In this document: positions 50,591 through 58,619 of the stretch, piece by piece
Layout of the letters: each line of letters opens with the position of its first letter
How positions within the stretch are numbered: the stretch's first letter is position 1
DNA from: an uncultured Clostridia bacterium
Lineage (GTDB): Bacteria > Bacillota > Clostridia > Christensenellales > UBA1242
Assembly (NCBI GenBank): GCA_934749845.1
Contig: CAKVHQ010000007.1
Span: 1-60,701, forward strand
Direction of reading: 5' to 3'
DNA: 60,701 nucleotides
Position numbers and translations under genes: made by a program
Notes under the pieces: generated by a model
Databases searched by the model: none
What the model was told of the DNA's origin: nothing
What the model saw: the letters and a program-made list of their open reading frames with translations, nothing else

Positions 50591-51325
50591 TTAGTTTTTT
50601 TTCTTTTTTAATTTTTCTCCTAAAAATTTTAGTAGTGAAAAGGGTTTGTTTTTATCTTTCTTTTTTGTAAGCTTAACTTTATCCACACTATCAATTTTTG
50701 CGGTTTCGTTTGGTCTAATAAACTTTATGTCGGCGTTATATAGTCTTAACATATTATACCTGTGCTCTTTAAGTTCGCTTCGGTCAAAAAATGCCATGTA
50801 TGCGCCTTCGTAAAGGAAAAACCAAATCAAGATTAACGCACTTTCATATAGTGGCATAAAGGTGGATTCCGACCACTTATATATTAAAGGAGATAAAGCC
50901 AAACAAATTATGCCTAATATAAAGAATATGCCGGCAGTAATGTCGTTGCTTTTCATTTTAACTTTGTCACTTGTAATTTTAAAAGCAAAATGATTTTTAA
51001 TTGCTTTTCTAACTTGTTTTTCGTTCTCATCGGTAAAGTCATTGTCAACATACATATTTATTGCAACATTATCGGATAGTGGAATAATTTCCATTTCATC
51101 AAGCAAATACTTTTCAAACTCATCGGTAATTGACCTATCTTGTGCCAAATCAAATTTGTCAAAAATTTTTTCGGCTTTTCCAATTTTGCATTCAATCAAT
51201 GCTTCGCCATTTTCGTTATATTTCAATTCTTTGTCTAGGTCGAAAATTTCTGACCTTAATTGGTTTTTGTATTCTTTTATTTTCGCTTTGTTTTTGCGTT
51301 TTATTTCTTTTTGCTTATCAGTCAT
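50591..51325 (-). CDS. Unknown membrane protein with cytosolic N- and C-domains
   Basis: Not recognised. 244 residues. Residues 1-130 are soluble and charged (DLDKELKYNENGEALIECKIG), two transmembrane helices lie at about 133-150 and 160-180, and the C-terminal 60 residues end in a poly-Lys tail (KKKDKNKPFSLLKFLGEKLKKKKN, in part). Some clostridial proteins with an N-terminal DIEDK-like domain have this layout, but no family is claimed. The start follows AGGAG. Confidence 0.7.
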   Translation of the reverse strand: MTDKQKEIKRKNKAKIKEYKNQLRSEIFDLDKELKYNENGEALIECKIGKAEKIFDKFDLAQDRSITDEFEKYLLDEMEIIPLSDNVAINMYVDNDFTDENEKQVRKAIKNHFAFKITSDKVKMKSNDITAGIFFILGIICLALSPLIYKWSESTFMPLYESALILIWFFLYEGAYMAFFDRSELKEHRYNMLRLYNADIKFIRPNETAKIDSVDKVKLTKKKDKNKPFSLLKFLGEKLKKKKN

Positions 51326-51449
51326 TCTAACTCCTTAAACATGGGTATATTATAATTTAAAATTTACAATTTTGTCAAACAGGAAAAATTTACAACATAA
51401 AACAATTTGTAGATTTTGAAAATTTTTGCTACTATATAATTCATAGGGA

Positions 51450-53435
51450 ATGAGTATGCAAAAGAATAGAGTAAAAAACTTAATTGTTTCACTTGTAAGC
51501 CTTGCAATCTTGGCTTTATCTTTTGCGTGTTTGGTTATTTTTCAACTATCGCCAAAAAACTCACAAGTTTATGCTCAAACTGTAAACGAGCAAACATCAA
51601 ACAATCAACTGTCGTCAAGAGCAATTCCACGAAATGTAAAACTTATTGTTTATTATGAAGAACTTAATGGTGGCAAGGGCGGAATTTACTCTAAAGGGTT
51701 AGACGGCGGTTATGCTTACACCGACAATGAGGACACTCAAAAACTTAACTATGAATTAACATTTAATTCTGGCACTTTTGACCAGTTTTATCTTAAAGCC
51801 TCAACGGGTTATGTTCTAAAAGATATTTACTCAAATTTTGACGAGCAAGAAAATTCTTTTTCAGGCGATGTGCTTGAAAAAACTCAACAAGAGCAAATTT
51901 ATGTTGCGTCACTTGGAGAAACCACACAATCAACATTTTATGTTGTGTTTGCGAAAAAAAGACTAACTATATCCATCGAAAACGACACTCTTTGTCGTGT
52001 TAGCGGAGGCGGAAGTTATTTGTATGGCGCGCAAGCCGATTTAAGATTTATTGAAGAAAGCGAAAATTTTCAGTTTGTTAAATGGACAAAGGTTTTGGGC
52101 GATACCGAGCAAGATTTTTCCACTTCATCAAACTACTCTTTCACAATAACCGAAAATTTAATCATAAAAGTTAAATGCAAATATCTTCTTAAAATTTTGG
52201 ATAACGAGCATGGAAGTGTGCTTGTTAAAGTTAATAATGCTTTAACAAATCAAAAATATTTTGACCCAAACACAGAACTTGAAATAACGGCTAATGCAAA
52301 TGTTGGATACAATTTTGTTAATTGGGCTAATGAAGATTTTTCCAACAAAGAACAAACTTTCACTTTCACGCTAGTTAAGCCAGAAACAGTTGGCATAGTG
52401 TTTGAAAGCAAAAAAGTTCAAGTTTCAATTACTAGTGACGACACCGAGCATTGTTCAAGCCAAAACTCAACAAGCGTGGAAAATGTTCAATTCGTTATAG
52501 GTGATAGTTTGAATATTAACTTTGTGATTGACTCGCTTTTTGCATTAAGAACAATCAATACCAACGCAAGTGGAGAGTTTGATAGAACATCACTTTCACA
52601 AGAATATATAATAACCGACATTGATGCCGAAAACGGAGAAATTTACTTTATTGCAAAGATATATAAAAGTTTAAGCGAAATTAAACTTACAATCAGTGGC
52701 TACGGAACAATTCAAATTGGAGATGTTACATACAGTTCAAGCCAAACTATTTATTTAAGTTCCACCAGCAAACTTTCAGCAACCATGAATCCGCAATCTA
52801 TGTTTGAATCCGAAAAAATAATTTATCATCATCAAGAAAGTAATGATAAATTTCCAGTCGTTGACAATAAATTTTCAAAAGTTTTTGCTTATGATGGAGA
52901 TTTAATTGTTATGTTTAGGCACAAACTTTGGTATGATGAAAGAACTTTGTTTGAAGGTCACGGAACAAAGCAGAGCCCATACTTAATTAAAACTCCACAA
53001 GAGTTGGCATACATGGCTTATGCTATAAATTACGATTTAACTCCACAAGACCCAGAATGTGTTAAGTATAACAAGGCAAGATATAAAATTGTAAATAACT
53101 TGGATTTGGAAGGCAGATTTTGGATTTTGATTGGCGCAAATAATAATGCTAAATTTTCGGGCGTTATCGACACAAACTATAAAACTATTAAAAATGTTTA
53201 TGTTGTTAGTGACTACAGCAAATTTGCTTCCTTTTCAAAATTGTTTACCGAAACAAACGGAAAAGTTTTGAAACTTGAACACGACCTTGGCTTGTTTTGG
53301 CAAACCATTGGCATACTTTCAAGCATATTCTTTGGAATTGCACTTTTAGTTGTTGTGCTACTTACAATCTTATCGAATAACAAGGTTAAAAAAGTTGTTG
53401 TTTTGAATGATGAGGTAATTGACAAAAAATCTTAA
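51450..53435 (+). CDS. Surface protein with Flg_new/InlB-like repeats and C-terminal membrane anchor
   Basis: 661 residues. A signal anchor at about 10-32 is followed by beta-rich segments with two divergent InlB/Flg_new-like repeats (FVKWTKVLGD near 205 and LDNEHGSVLVKVNN to GYNFVNWANEDF near 290). Near residue 500 is the motif GHGTKQSPYLIKTPQELAYMAY, typical of clostridial surface domains, then a C-terminal transmembrane helix (ILSSIFFGIALLVVVLLTIL) and a basic tail. It is exposed at the surface, perhaps as an adhesin. There is no LPXTG. The -10 box TATAAT at 51435-51440 leaves only about three bases before the first ATG. Confidence 0.8.
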   Translation: MSMQKNRVKNLIVSLVSLAILALSFACLVIFQLSPKNSQVYAQTVNEQTSNNQLSSRAIPRNVKLIVYYEELNGGKGGIYSKGLDGGYAYTDNEDTQKLNYELTFNSGTFDQFYLKASTGYVLKDIYSNFDEQENSFSGDVLEKTQQEQIYVASLGETTQSTFYVVFAKKRLTISIENDTLCRVSGGGSYLYGAQADLRFIEESENFQFVKWTKVLGDTEQDFSTSSNYSFTITENLIIKVKCKYLLKILDNEHGSVLVKVNNALTNQKYFDPNTELEITANANVGYNFVNWANEDFSNKEQTFTFTLVKPETVGIVFESKKVQVSITSDDTEHCSSQNSTSVENVQFVIGDSLNINFVIDSLFALRTINTNASGEFDRTSLSQEYIITDIDAENGEIYFIAKIYKSLSEIKLTISGYGTIQIGDVTYSSSQTIYLSSTSKLSATMNPQSMFESEKIIYHHQESNDKFPVVDNKFSKVFAYDGDLIVMFRHKLWYDERTLFEGHGTKQSPYLIKTPQELAYMAYAINYDLTPQDPECVKYNKARYKIVNNLDLEGRFWILIGANNNAKFSGVIDTNYKTIKNVYVVSDYSKFASFSKLFTETNGKVLKLEHDLGLFWQTIGILSSIFFGIALLVVVLLTILSNNKVKKVVVLNDEVIDKKS

Positions 53436-53453
53436 AAAAATTTCACTTAACTA

Positions 53454-53481
53454 TTGACAAATAAAATTTTTGTGTTAGAAT
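53454..53481 (+). promoter_or_regulatory. Promoter of the candidate small RNA
   Basis: TTGACA, 16-bp spacer, TAGAAT, followed within 70 bases by a terminator and with no ORF in between. Confidence 0.7.
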
Positions 53482-53487
53482 GTTGCA

Positions 53488-53551
53488 GTAAAACATTTTT
53501 ACCATTTTGTTTTTACAAATATATTTGCCACGGCTTGTCCGTGGCTTTTTG
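53488..53551 (+). ncRNA. Candidate small RNA, about 64 nt
   Basis: A free transcription unit: promoter (53454-53481), about 40 unstructured AT-rich bases, then a GC-rich hairpin GCCACGG-CTTGT-CCGTGGC followed by TTTTT. No ORF with a ribosome site lies inside. It ends just before the promoter of the next gene. The layout is that of a short trans-acting or leader RNA; no known family recognised. Confidence 0.55.
53527..53551 (+). terminator. Terminator of the candidate small RNA
   Basis: Perfect 7-bp GC-rich stem with a 5-base loop and T run. Confidence 0.85.
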
Positions 53552-53615
53552 TTTATTTTCGGTATTGACTTTTGAAAAGTGTGTTGATATAATATTTTTA
53601 ATTGGGAGGCTGAAT

Positions 53616-54314
53616 ATGGTATTCGTTTATAATACATTAGATATTGAAGAATTTTTAAAAAGTTATGAAAAAGAACTTGGCATGGAGTTTTCAAATTTCA
53701 CTTGGCTTAGCGAAGGCAAACAGGTTGGAAAAAATTTAATTCAAGTTGGTTCTTTTAACAAAACAAGTCAAGACGAGTTAGCCGACATGATTAGTTTGTA
53801 TAAACGAGGCACACTTTTGGTTTTGGAGAAAAAATCAAAACAACTAATGTCAATTTTAATTAGAGATTTTGTGTTCGTGCTTAATCTTGGCTTTGAGAAA
53901 AACGGAAAAGAATGGCAAACAACATATCCATACTCATCAAAAGGCGAAGGTATTGTTTTAACAGGAAAATGGAATGCGTTTATGCTTAAAAAATACAAAG
54001 ATATTTATGCAAAATTTTTGATGAATGCTTTGCAAGATTTTGAAGCAAACATAAAAAAGGTTGAAGAAAGCCTTGCGAAATTTGCTTTAAGCAAAGAGCA
54101 AAACCCTATGGTTGAATTTATTCAAGAAAATGCTGGCAAAGAACTTCCTTACGATATGTTTGTTTACTGTTTTAAAAAGGATGTTATAAAACAAGCAAAA
54201 ATGATTGAACGCAAAATGGATATGCTATCATACTATAAAAAGCAAGCAGAAATTTTAAAGGTTACTTTAAAGTCGTGGAAAAAGCAAAAAGACTTTGAGG
54301 AAAAACAATTTTAA
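53616..54314 (+). CDS. Unknown soluble protein
   Basis: Not recognised. 232 residues from the ATG that follows GGGAGG; the frame is open further upstream but would cover the small RNA. Mixed alpha/beta N-terminal half with a GSFNKTSQDELADMI segment, helical charged C-terminal half ending KKQKDFEEKQF. No signal peptide or membrane helix. Monocistronic with its own promoter (TATAAT near 53588) and terminator. Confidence 0.75.
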   Translation: MVFVYNTLDIEEFLKSYEKELGMEFSNFTWLSEGKQVGKNLIQVGSFNKTSQDELADMISLYKRGTLLVLEKKSKQLMSILIRDFVFVLNLGFEKNGKEWQTTYPYSSKGEGIVLTGKWNAFMLKKYKDIYAKFLMNALQDFEANIKKVEESLAKFALSKEQNPMVEFIQENAGKELPYDMFVYCFKKDVIKQAKMIERKMDMLSYYKKQAEILKVTLKSWKKQKDFEEKQF

Positions 54315-54318
54315 TTTA

Positions 54319-54340
54319 AGCACCCTGTGGGGTGCTTTTT
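54319..54340 (+). terminator. Terminator of the 53616-54314 gene
   Basis: Stem AAGCACCC / GGGTGCTT with TTTTT. Confidence 0.85.
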
Positions 54341-54362
54341 GTTGCAGAATTTTATTTTTATA

Positions 54363-54391
54363 TTGACAAATGCAGTATTAAATAGTATTAT
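54363..54391 (+). promoter_or_regulatory. Promoter of the membrane/lipoprotein pair
   Basis: TTGACA, 17-bp spacer, TATTAT; ribosome site AAGGAG downstream. Confidence 0.8.
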
Positions 54392-54409
54392 TTAGCCAAG
54401 GAGTTTTAT

Positions 54410-55270
54410 ATGAAAAAATTTCTAAAAATATTTATAACTTTATTGGTTGTGGTTGCACTTGTTTTTGGAATCCGTTTTCTTGTTAACAGAGGCAAAGGAA
54501 ACGACTATCTTTATGTGCAATTAAACAATAGACAGCAAAATAACAGCGTGAAAAAGGATGCATGCGAAGAGAATTTTGACGAGTTAATTGCTTTTGTTCA
54601 AGATTCATTAAATCAATCAAAAATTGATGACACAGTTAAAACTATAATGGCAGAAAATGGCGAGTTTGATTTGCTTAAAAAAATCTACGCCAACTGCGAC
54701 ACAAACTATGATTATTTCTCAAATTTGCTTGCATTAAGCCAAACATCAAATTCAAAGGCTCAAAGCAAAATATTGTCTTGTTATGACAGTTTGGTTAAGC
54801 AAATTGAAAAACACCAAAAAAGTTTATCAACTGTAATTAGATTAACTCAAAACAGTGCCGTTTTAAATAAAGTAGATTTTAAAGCATCGTTTAACACATT
54901 CTTTAATGACTATTCAAAAAGTGTTGAACTTTATGGCGACCTTGTTGAACAAATGAGTCGTTATGTTCTTGAAAATGCTTATAACGGATTAAACACAAAC
55001 TACACTTTTGTTATAAACACAATTTGTGCAAAAATGGATAAGTTTGCATCTGCTAATCACAATTTACTAACTCAAGCAAACACACTTTTACTTACAAGAG
55101 AAGAACTTTTAAGCGCACCAAACTACGAATTTGTTAACGACTACTTGGCAGTTAGTGACATCGACGATTTCCTTAAATGTGAAGATAAAGCAACCTTTAT
55201 TAGCAATAAAAGTGAAAAAGACCGTGGCTCTTATCAAGGATTAAACAATTTGTTTAGGGGGGACGAATAA
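54410..55270 (+). CDS. Unknown membrane-anchored helical protein
   Basis: Not recognised. 286 residues: an N-terminal transmembrane segment (about 4-24) and an extracellular all-helical part, with no Cys pairs or enzyme motif. It probably pairs with the next gene's lipoprotein: the stop overlaps its ATG by one base and both have the same length class and helical style. A structural or binding role at the cell envelope is an inference. Confidence 0.75.
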   Translation: MKKFLKIFITLLVVVALVFGIRFLVNRGKGNDYLYVQLNNRQQNNSVKKDACEENFDELIAFVQDSLNQSKIDDTVKTIMAENGEFDLLKKIYANCDTNYDYFSNLLALSQTSNSKAQSKILSCYDSLVKQIEKHQKSLSTVIRLTQNSAVLNKVDFKASFNTFFNDYSKSVELYGDLVEQMSRYVLENAYNGLNTNYTFVINTICAKMDKFASANHNLLTQANTLLLTREELLSAPNYEFVNDYLAVSDIDDFLKCEDKATFISNKSEKDRGSYQGLNNLFRGDE

Positions 55271-56316
55271 TGAAAAAAAGTAGATTTAACATTTTAGTTG
55301 TTTTACTATTGGTTTGCGTATCAGTATTTGCAGGTTGCTCAACAGGCAAAACAACTGTTAAAGAAGTTGCAAACAATTTCAGCACACAAGCAGAAAAATA
55401 TGTTTATGAAAGTGCTACTGCCCCAAAATCTTACATCTTGCAAAGAAAAAATAATTCATATTCTTTTGAATATTTACCTTACGACAATTCAGCACTTTAT
55501 TCTTTAATTAAACAAAGTGGCAACGACTATTCCATTTTGGATAATTCAAGCGAGTATGCAATGGTTTTAAACCATGCGTCAAAATATTTCTTTACAAAGT
55601 TTATGGACGCTTCATGGCAAACAGCAAATGCCGATAACTTTAATAAGATTCCACAAAAAGAGTTATCAAAACTTAACGATGAAATTTCAAAAACATTAAA
55701 AGCAATTTCTGGTTTTGGCGATTCAGCAAAACTTTTAAGTTCAAGCTTCACATTAGAAACAAAAGATAGCGTGGTTGTAAAAAGAAATCGTGAAAATTTG
55801 TTAAAAAGTTATAAAAATTTAATAAGTCAAGTTTTCGCTTTAAATTTCCAAGCACAAGAAATTTGCGATTACTACTTAAACAATAAAAATCAAAACTTAA
55901 ACGATATTGAAAAAGTTTCTACTGTTGAAATTGCACGACTTGTTGATTGTTATGAACTTTACATTACAGAATACTTGTTCCAAAGATACATGGTGTTTGG
56001 CGAAAATCTTGATGTTGACTTTAGTGAAAATCAGTTGTTAAACAAATTAAACACAACAATGAACACATTAAACCAAAAAGTTAACGACAAAACATTAACC
56101 GAAAAATTAAATAATGCAAACTTTAGGTATTTAAGAAACAGTGAAAGAACTTTAAATAATTTTGTTAACATAAACAGAGATATTGTTAAGCAGTTAGATT
56201 ACAAAGTTCCAAGCAGTAGTGATGAGTACAAAACGACGCTTTACAATCAATTTGTCAATTACGAAAGCGAACTTAACAATTACCTTGATTTGTTAAACAG
56301 TTTAATCGCTGACTAA
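55270..56316 (+). CDS. Unknown helical lipoprotein, translationally coupled partner
   Basis: Not recognised. 348 residues; the signal peptide ends in SVFAGCSTG, a lipobox with Cys at about 23. The mature part is Asn/Lys/Ser-rich and helical (LNKLNTTMNTLNQKVND). Start and stop overlap the upstream gene in a TAATG junction. The pair may form a complex at the outer face of the membrane. Confidence 0.75.
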   Translation: MKKSRFNILVVLLLVCVSVFAGCSTGKTTVKEVANNFSTQAEKYVYESATAPKSYILQRKNNSYSFEYLPYDNSALYSLIKQSGNDYSILDNSSEYAMVLNHASKYFFTKFMDASWQTANADNFNKIPQKELSKLNDEISKTLKAISGFGDSAKLLSSSFTLETKDSVVVKRNRENLLKSYKNLISQVFALNFQAQEICDYYLNNKNQNLNDIEKVSTVEIARLVDCYELYITEYLFQRYMVFGENLDVDFSENQLLNKLNTTMNTLNQKVNDKTLTEKLNNANFRYLRNSERTLNNFVNINRDIVKQLDYKVPSSSDEYKTTLYNQFVNYESELNNYLDLLNSLIAD

Positions 56317-56325
56317 AAAAATTTA

Positions 56326-56352
56326 ATAATAAGGGCAAGTTATTGCCTTTAT
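56326..56352 (+). terminator. Weak terminator after the lipoprotein gene
   Basis: Short stem AAGGGCAA / TTGCCTTT followed by a mixed T run. Confidence 0.5.
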
Positions 56353-56366
56353 TTTATTCTTTGTGC

Positions 56367-56372
56367 TATAAT
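56367..56372 (+). promoter_or_regulatory. -10 box of gltX
   Basis: TATAAT followed by a 21-base leader holding TAGGAG. No clear -35. Confidence 0.65.
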
Positions 56373-56393
56373 ACATCAGTTTAGGAGAAAAAA

Positions 56394-58055
56394 ATGGATT
56401 ACAAAAAATTAGCGGATATGCTTTTTCCAGATGTTACATTAACAAAAGACGACCTTGAAAAAATGTATCCAGAAAGAAATTTAGATAAAAACGCAATCGT
56501 AACAAGATTTGCACCAAGCCCAACAGGATTTTTGCATATTGGCAGTGTTTTCACTTGTCTTGTTGCAAGCAACTTTGCAAAAAAATCAGGTGGAAAATTT
56601 ATTTTAAGAATTGAAGATACAGACCAAAACAGACTTATAAAAGGCGCTGTTGGACTTATTATTGACGGACTTAAAAGATATAAAATTGAGTTTGACGAAG
56701 GCAGAACCGAGGACGGAAAAGACTTTGGCGACTATGGCACTTATCAACAAAGTTTAAGAAAGCCAATTTATATGGCAATGGCAAAGTACCTAGTTTCAAT
56801 CGGCAAAGCATACCCATGTTTTTGTGATGAACAAACAACAAGCCGTGATAAAATGATTCAAGAAGCAAACAAAGAACTTATTGGATATTATGGTTCTTAT
56901 GCTCATTGCAGAGATTTAAGTTTAGAAGAAGTTGAAGAAAATTTAAAGGCAGGCAAAAAATTTGCTATTCGACTTCGATGCGAAAGCAACGCCGATAACA
57001 AAATTGTTGTTGAAGATGCAATTCGTGGTACTTTAAAATTAAGCGACAACTTTAAAGATGTTGTAATTTTAAAAAGAGATTTCTTGCCACCATACAATTT
57101 TGCTCATGTTTGCGATGACCATTTTATGAGAGTAAACTTGGTTGTGCGTGGCGACGAATACATTCCAAGTATTGCCGAACATTTGCAAATTTTTAAAGCA
57201 TGTGGATTTGAACCAATTAAATATGCTCATGTTGCACCAATTCAAAAAATGGAAGGCGATAGCAAGCGAAAAATTTCCAAGAGAAAAGACCCAGAAGCCA
57301 ACGTTGAATATTACATGGAAGAAGGCTACCCAGTTGAGTCTGTTAGAGAATATTTGTTAACAGTTGCAAACTCTAACTTTGAAGAATGGAGAAAGCAAAA
57401 CCCAGATGCAAGCAACGAGGACTTTGTTGTTAAACTTGACAAAATGAGCAAGAGTGGCGCGCTATTTGATTTGCCTAAATTAAATGATGTAAGCAAAAAT
57501 GTAATTTCTAAATTCACAGCAGAAAAAGTTTATTCTTTGGCTTGTGAATGGGCAGAACGATACGACCAAGAATTTGCAGAAATTTTAAAATCGAACAAGG
57601 ACTATGCTTTAAAAATCTTCTCTATTGAGCGTGGAACATTAAAGCCAAGAAAAGATATAGGAAAATGGATTGATATTAAGCCAACATACTTCTATTTCTT
57701 CAACCAGTTGTTCACTCCAAAATCGCTTACCGACTATCCATTCGATTTGCAAAAATTCAGTTTGCAAGACATCAAACTTGTATGCAAAAAGTATGCTGAA
57801 ATTTTTGAAGTTGAGCAAGACAAACAACTTTGGTTTGACAAAATTAAACACCTTATGGAAAATGATGGTTTTGCAACCGACATGAAAGAATACAAGGCAA
57901 ACCCAACAAATTACAAAGGTCACTATGGCGATGTTTCAACAATTCTTCGTGTTGCACTAACAACAAAGACAAACACCCCAGACTTGTTTGAAATTATGAA
58001 CTTGCTTGGAAAAGATGAAGTTGTAAGAAGACTTAATTTAATATCTTCACTATAA
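56394..58055 (+). CDS. gltX: Glutamate--tRNA ligase
   Basis: 553 residues. Class I motifs: HIGS in RFAPSPTGFLHIGSVFT and KISKR in KRKISKRKDPE. The Rossmann core, the long connective region (about 115-240) and the C-terminal anticodon-binding helices (about 350-553) are present. It is about 70 residues longer than common bacterial GluRS and starts with about 30 extra residues (DYKKLADMLFPDVTLTKDD). It charges tRNA-Glu, and probably tRNA-Gln with later amidation, since the GlnRS-type signature is absent. The start follows TAGGAG. Confidence 0.93.
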   Translation: MDYKKLADMLFPDVTLTKDDLEKMYPERNLDKNAIVTRFAPSPTGFLHIGSVFTCLVASNFAKKSGGKFILRIEDTDQNRLIKGAVGLIIDGLKRYKIEFDEGRTEDGKDFGDYGTYQQSLRKPIYMAMAKYLVSIGKAYPCFCDEQTTSRDKMIQEANKELIGYYGSYAHCRDLSLEEVEENLKAGKKFAIRLRCESNADNKIVVEDAIRGTLKLSDNFKDVVILKRDFLPPYNFAHVCDDHFMRVNLVVRGDEYIPSIAEHLQIFKACGFEPIKYAHVAPIQKMEGDSKRKISKRKDPEANVEYYMEEGYPVESVREYLLTVANSNFEEWRKQNPDASNEDFVVKLDKMSKSGALFDLPKLNDVSKNVISKFTAEKVYSLACEWAERYDQEFAEILKSNKDYALKIFSIERGTLKPRKDIGKWIDIKPTYFYFFNQLFTPKSLTDYPFDLQKFSLQDIKLVCKKYAEIFEVEQDKQLWFDKIKHLMENDGFATDMKEYKANPTNYKGHYGDVSTILRVALTTKTNTPDLFEIMNLLGKDEVVRRLNLISSL

Positions 58056-58060
58056 TATAA

Positions 58061-58087
58061 AATCGCTGTTAATCAGCGGTTTTTTTG
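58061..58087 (+). terminator. Terminator of gltX
   Basis: Stem AATCGCTG / CAGCGGTT followed by T. Confidence 0.85.
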
Positions 58088-58127
58088 TTAAGTTTTGTCG
58101 AATAAACAAAACAAATAAAATTGACTA

Positions 58128-58156
58128 TTGACAAACAAAATTTTTAGTAATAAAAT
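58128..58156 (+). promoter_or_regulatory. Promoter of the 58175-58504 gene
   Basis: TTGACA, 17-bp spacer, TAAAAT; ribosome site GAGAGG. Confidence 0.8.
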
Positions 58157-58174
58157 TTAAGTGAGAGGTAAAAT

Positions 58175-58504
58175 ATGAAAACTTTAAGAGCAAATTTAGT
58201 TAAAAATTACAAAAGAAATAGAATAATAACAGAAAAGGTCACAGGTTCAACCCTTGCGTTATACACCATTTTAAATAATGAGAAAGATGAAGAAAAATTG
58301 GCTGTAATTGATAGGATAATTGACAACTATATCGAAGCACTTGAAACGCTTAAAAGTGGAGTTTATGAAATATATAATAGCATCCCAGTTGGAATTAGTT
58401 TTAAGTTGTTTGAACTTGCGCAAAAATACGATGAAAATTTTATGTCCAAAATAACTTCTAGCGTAGAAAAAGAACAGGTTAAAGAACTAGAAAAATTATT
58501 TTAA
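58175..58504 (+). CDS. Unknown small helical protein
   Basis: Not recognised. 109 residues, strongly charged, helical, with a basic N-terminus (KNYKRNRIITEKV) and an acidic Lys/Glu-rich end (KEQVKELEKLF). There is no signal peptide or membrane segment. Size and charge suggest a small binding or regulatory protein. It has a consensus promoter, GAGAGG and a terminator, so it is a real monocistronic gene. Confidence 0.75.
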   Translation: MKTLRANLVKNYKRNRIITEKVTGSTLALYTILNNEKDEEKLAVIDRIIDNYIEALETLKSGVYEIYNSIPVGISFKLFELAQKYDENFMSKITSSVEKEQVKELEKLF

Positions 58505-58530
58505 AAAGCCTTGCATTTGCAGGGTTTTTT
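58504..58530 (+). terminator. Terminator of the small helical protein gene
   Basis: Stem AAAAAGCCTTGC / GCAGGGTTTTTT. Confidence 0.8.
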
Positions 58531-58585
58531 CTTTGTTATTGATATTTATTCTCAAACGAATATTTATAATACAAAATCTCAATAG

Positions 58586-58613
58586 TTGAAAATTTATTTT
58601 TTTATGTTATAAT
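58586..58613 (+). promoter_or_regulatory. Leaderless promoter of the ABC-F gene
   Basis: TTGAAA, 16-bp spacer, TATAAT; six bases before the ATG, no ribosome site. Confidence 0.75.
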
Positions 58614-58619
58614 AATTAT

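Noticed and set aside
5737..56393. T-box riboswitches upstream of serS, glyQS, valS and gltX
   Set aside because: Leaders are short or lack the T-box sequence (TGGNACC-type core) and a specifier-stem layout, so none is reported.
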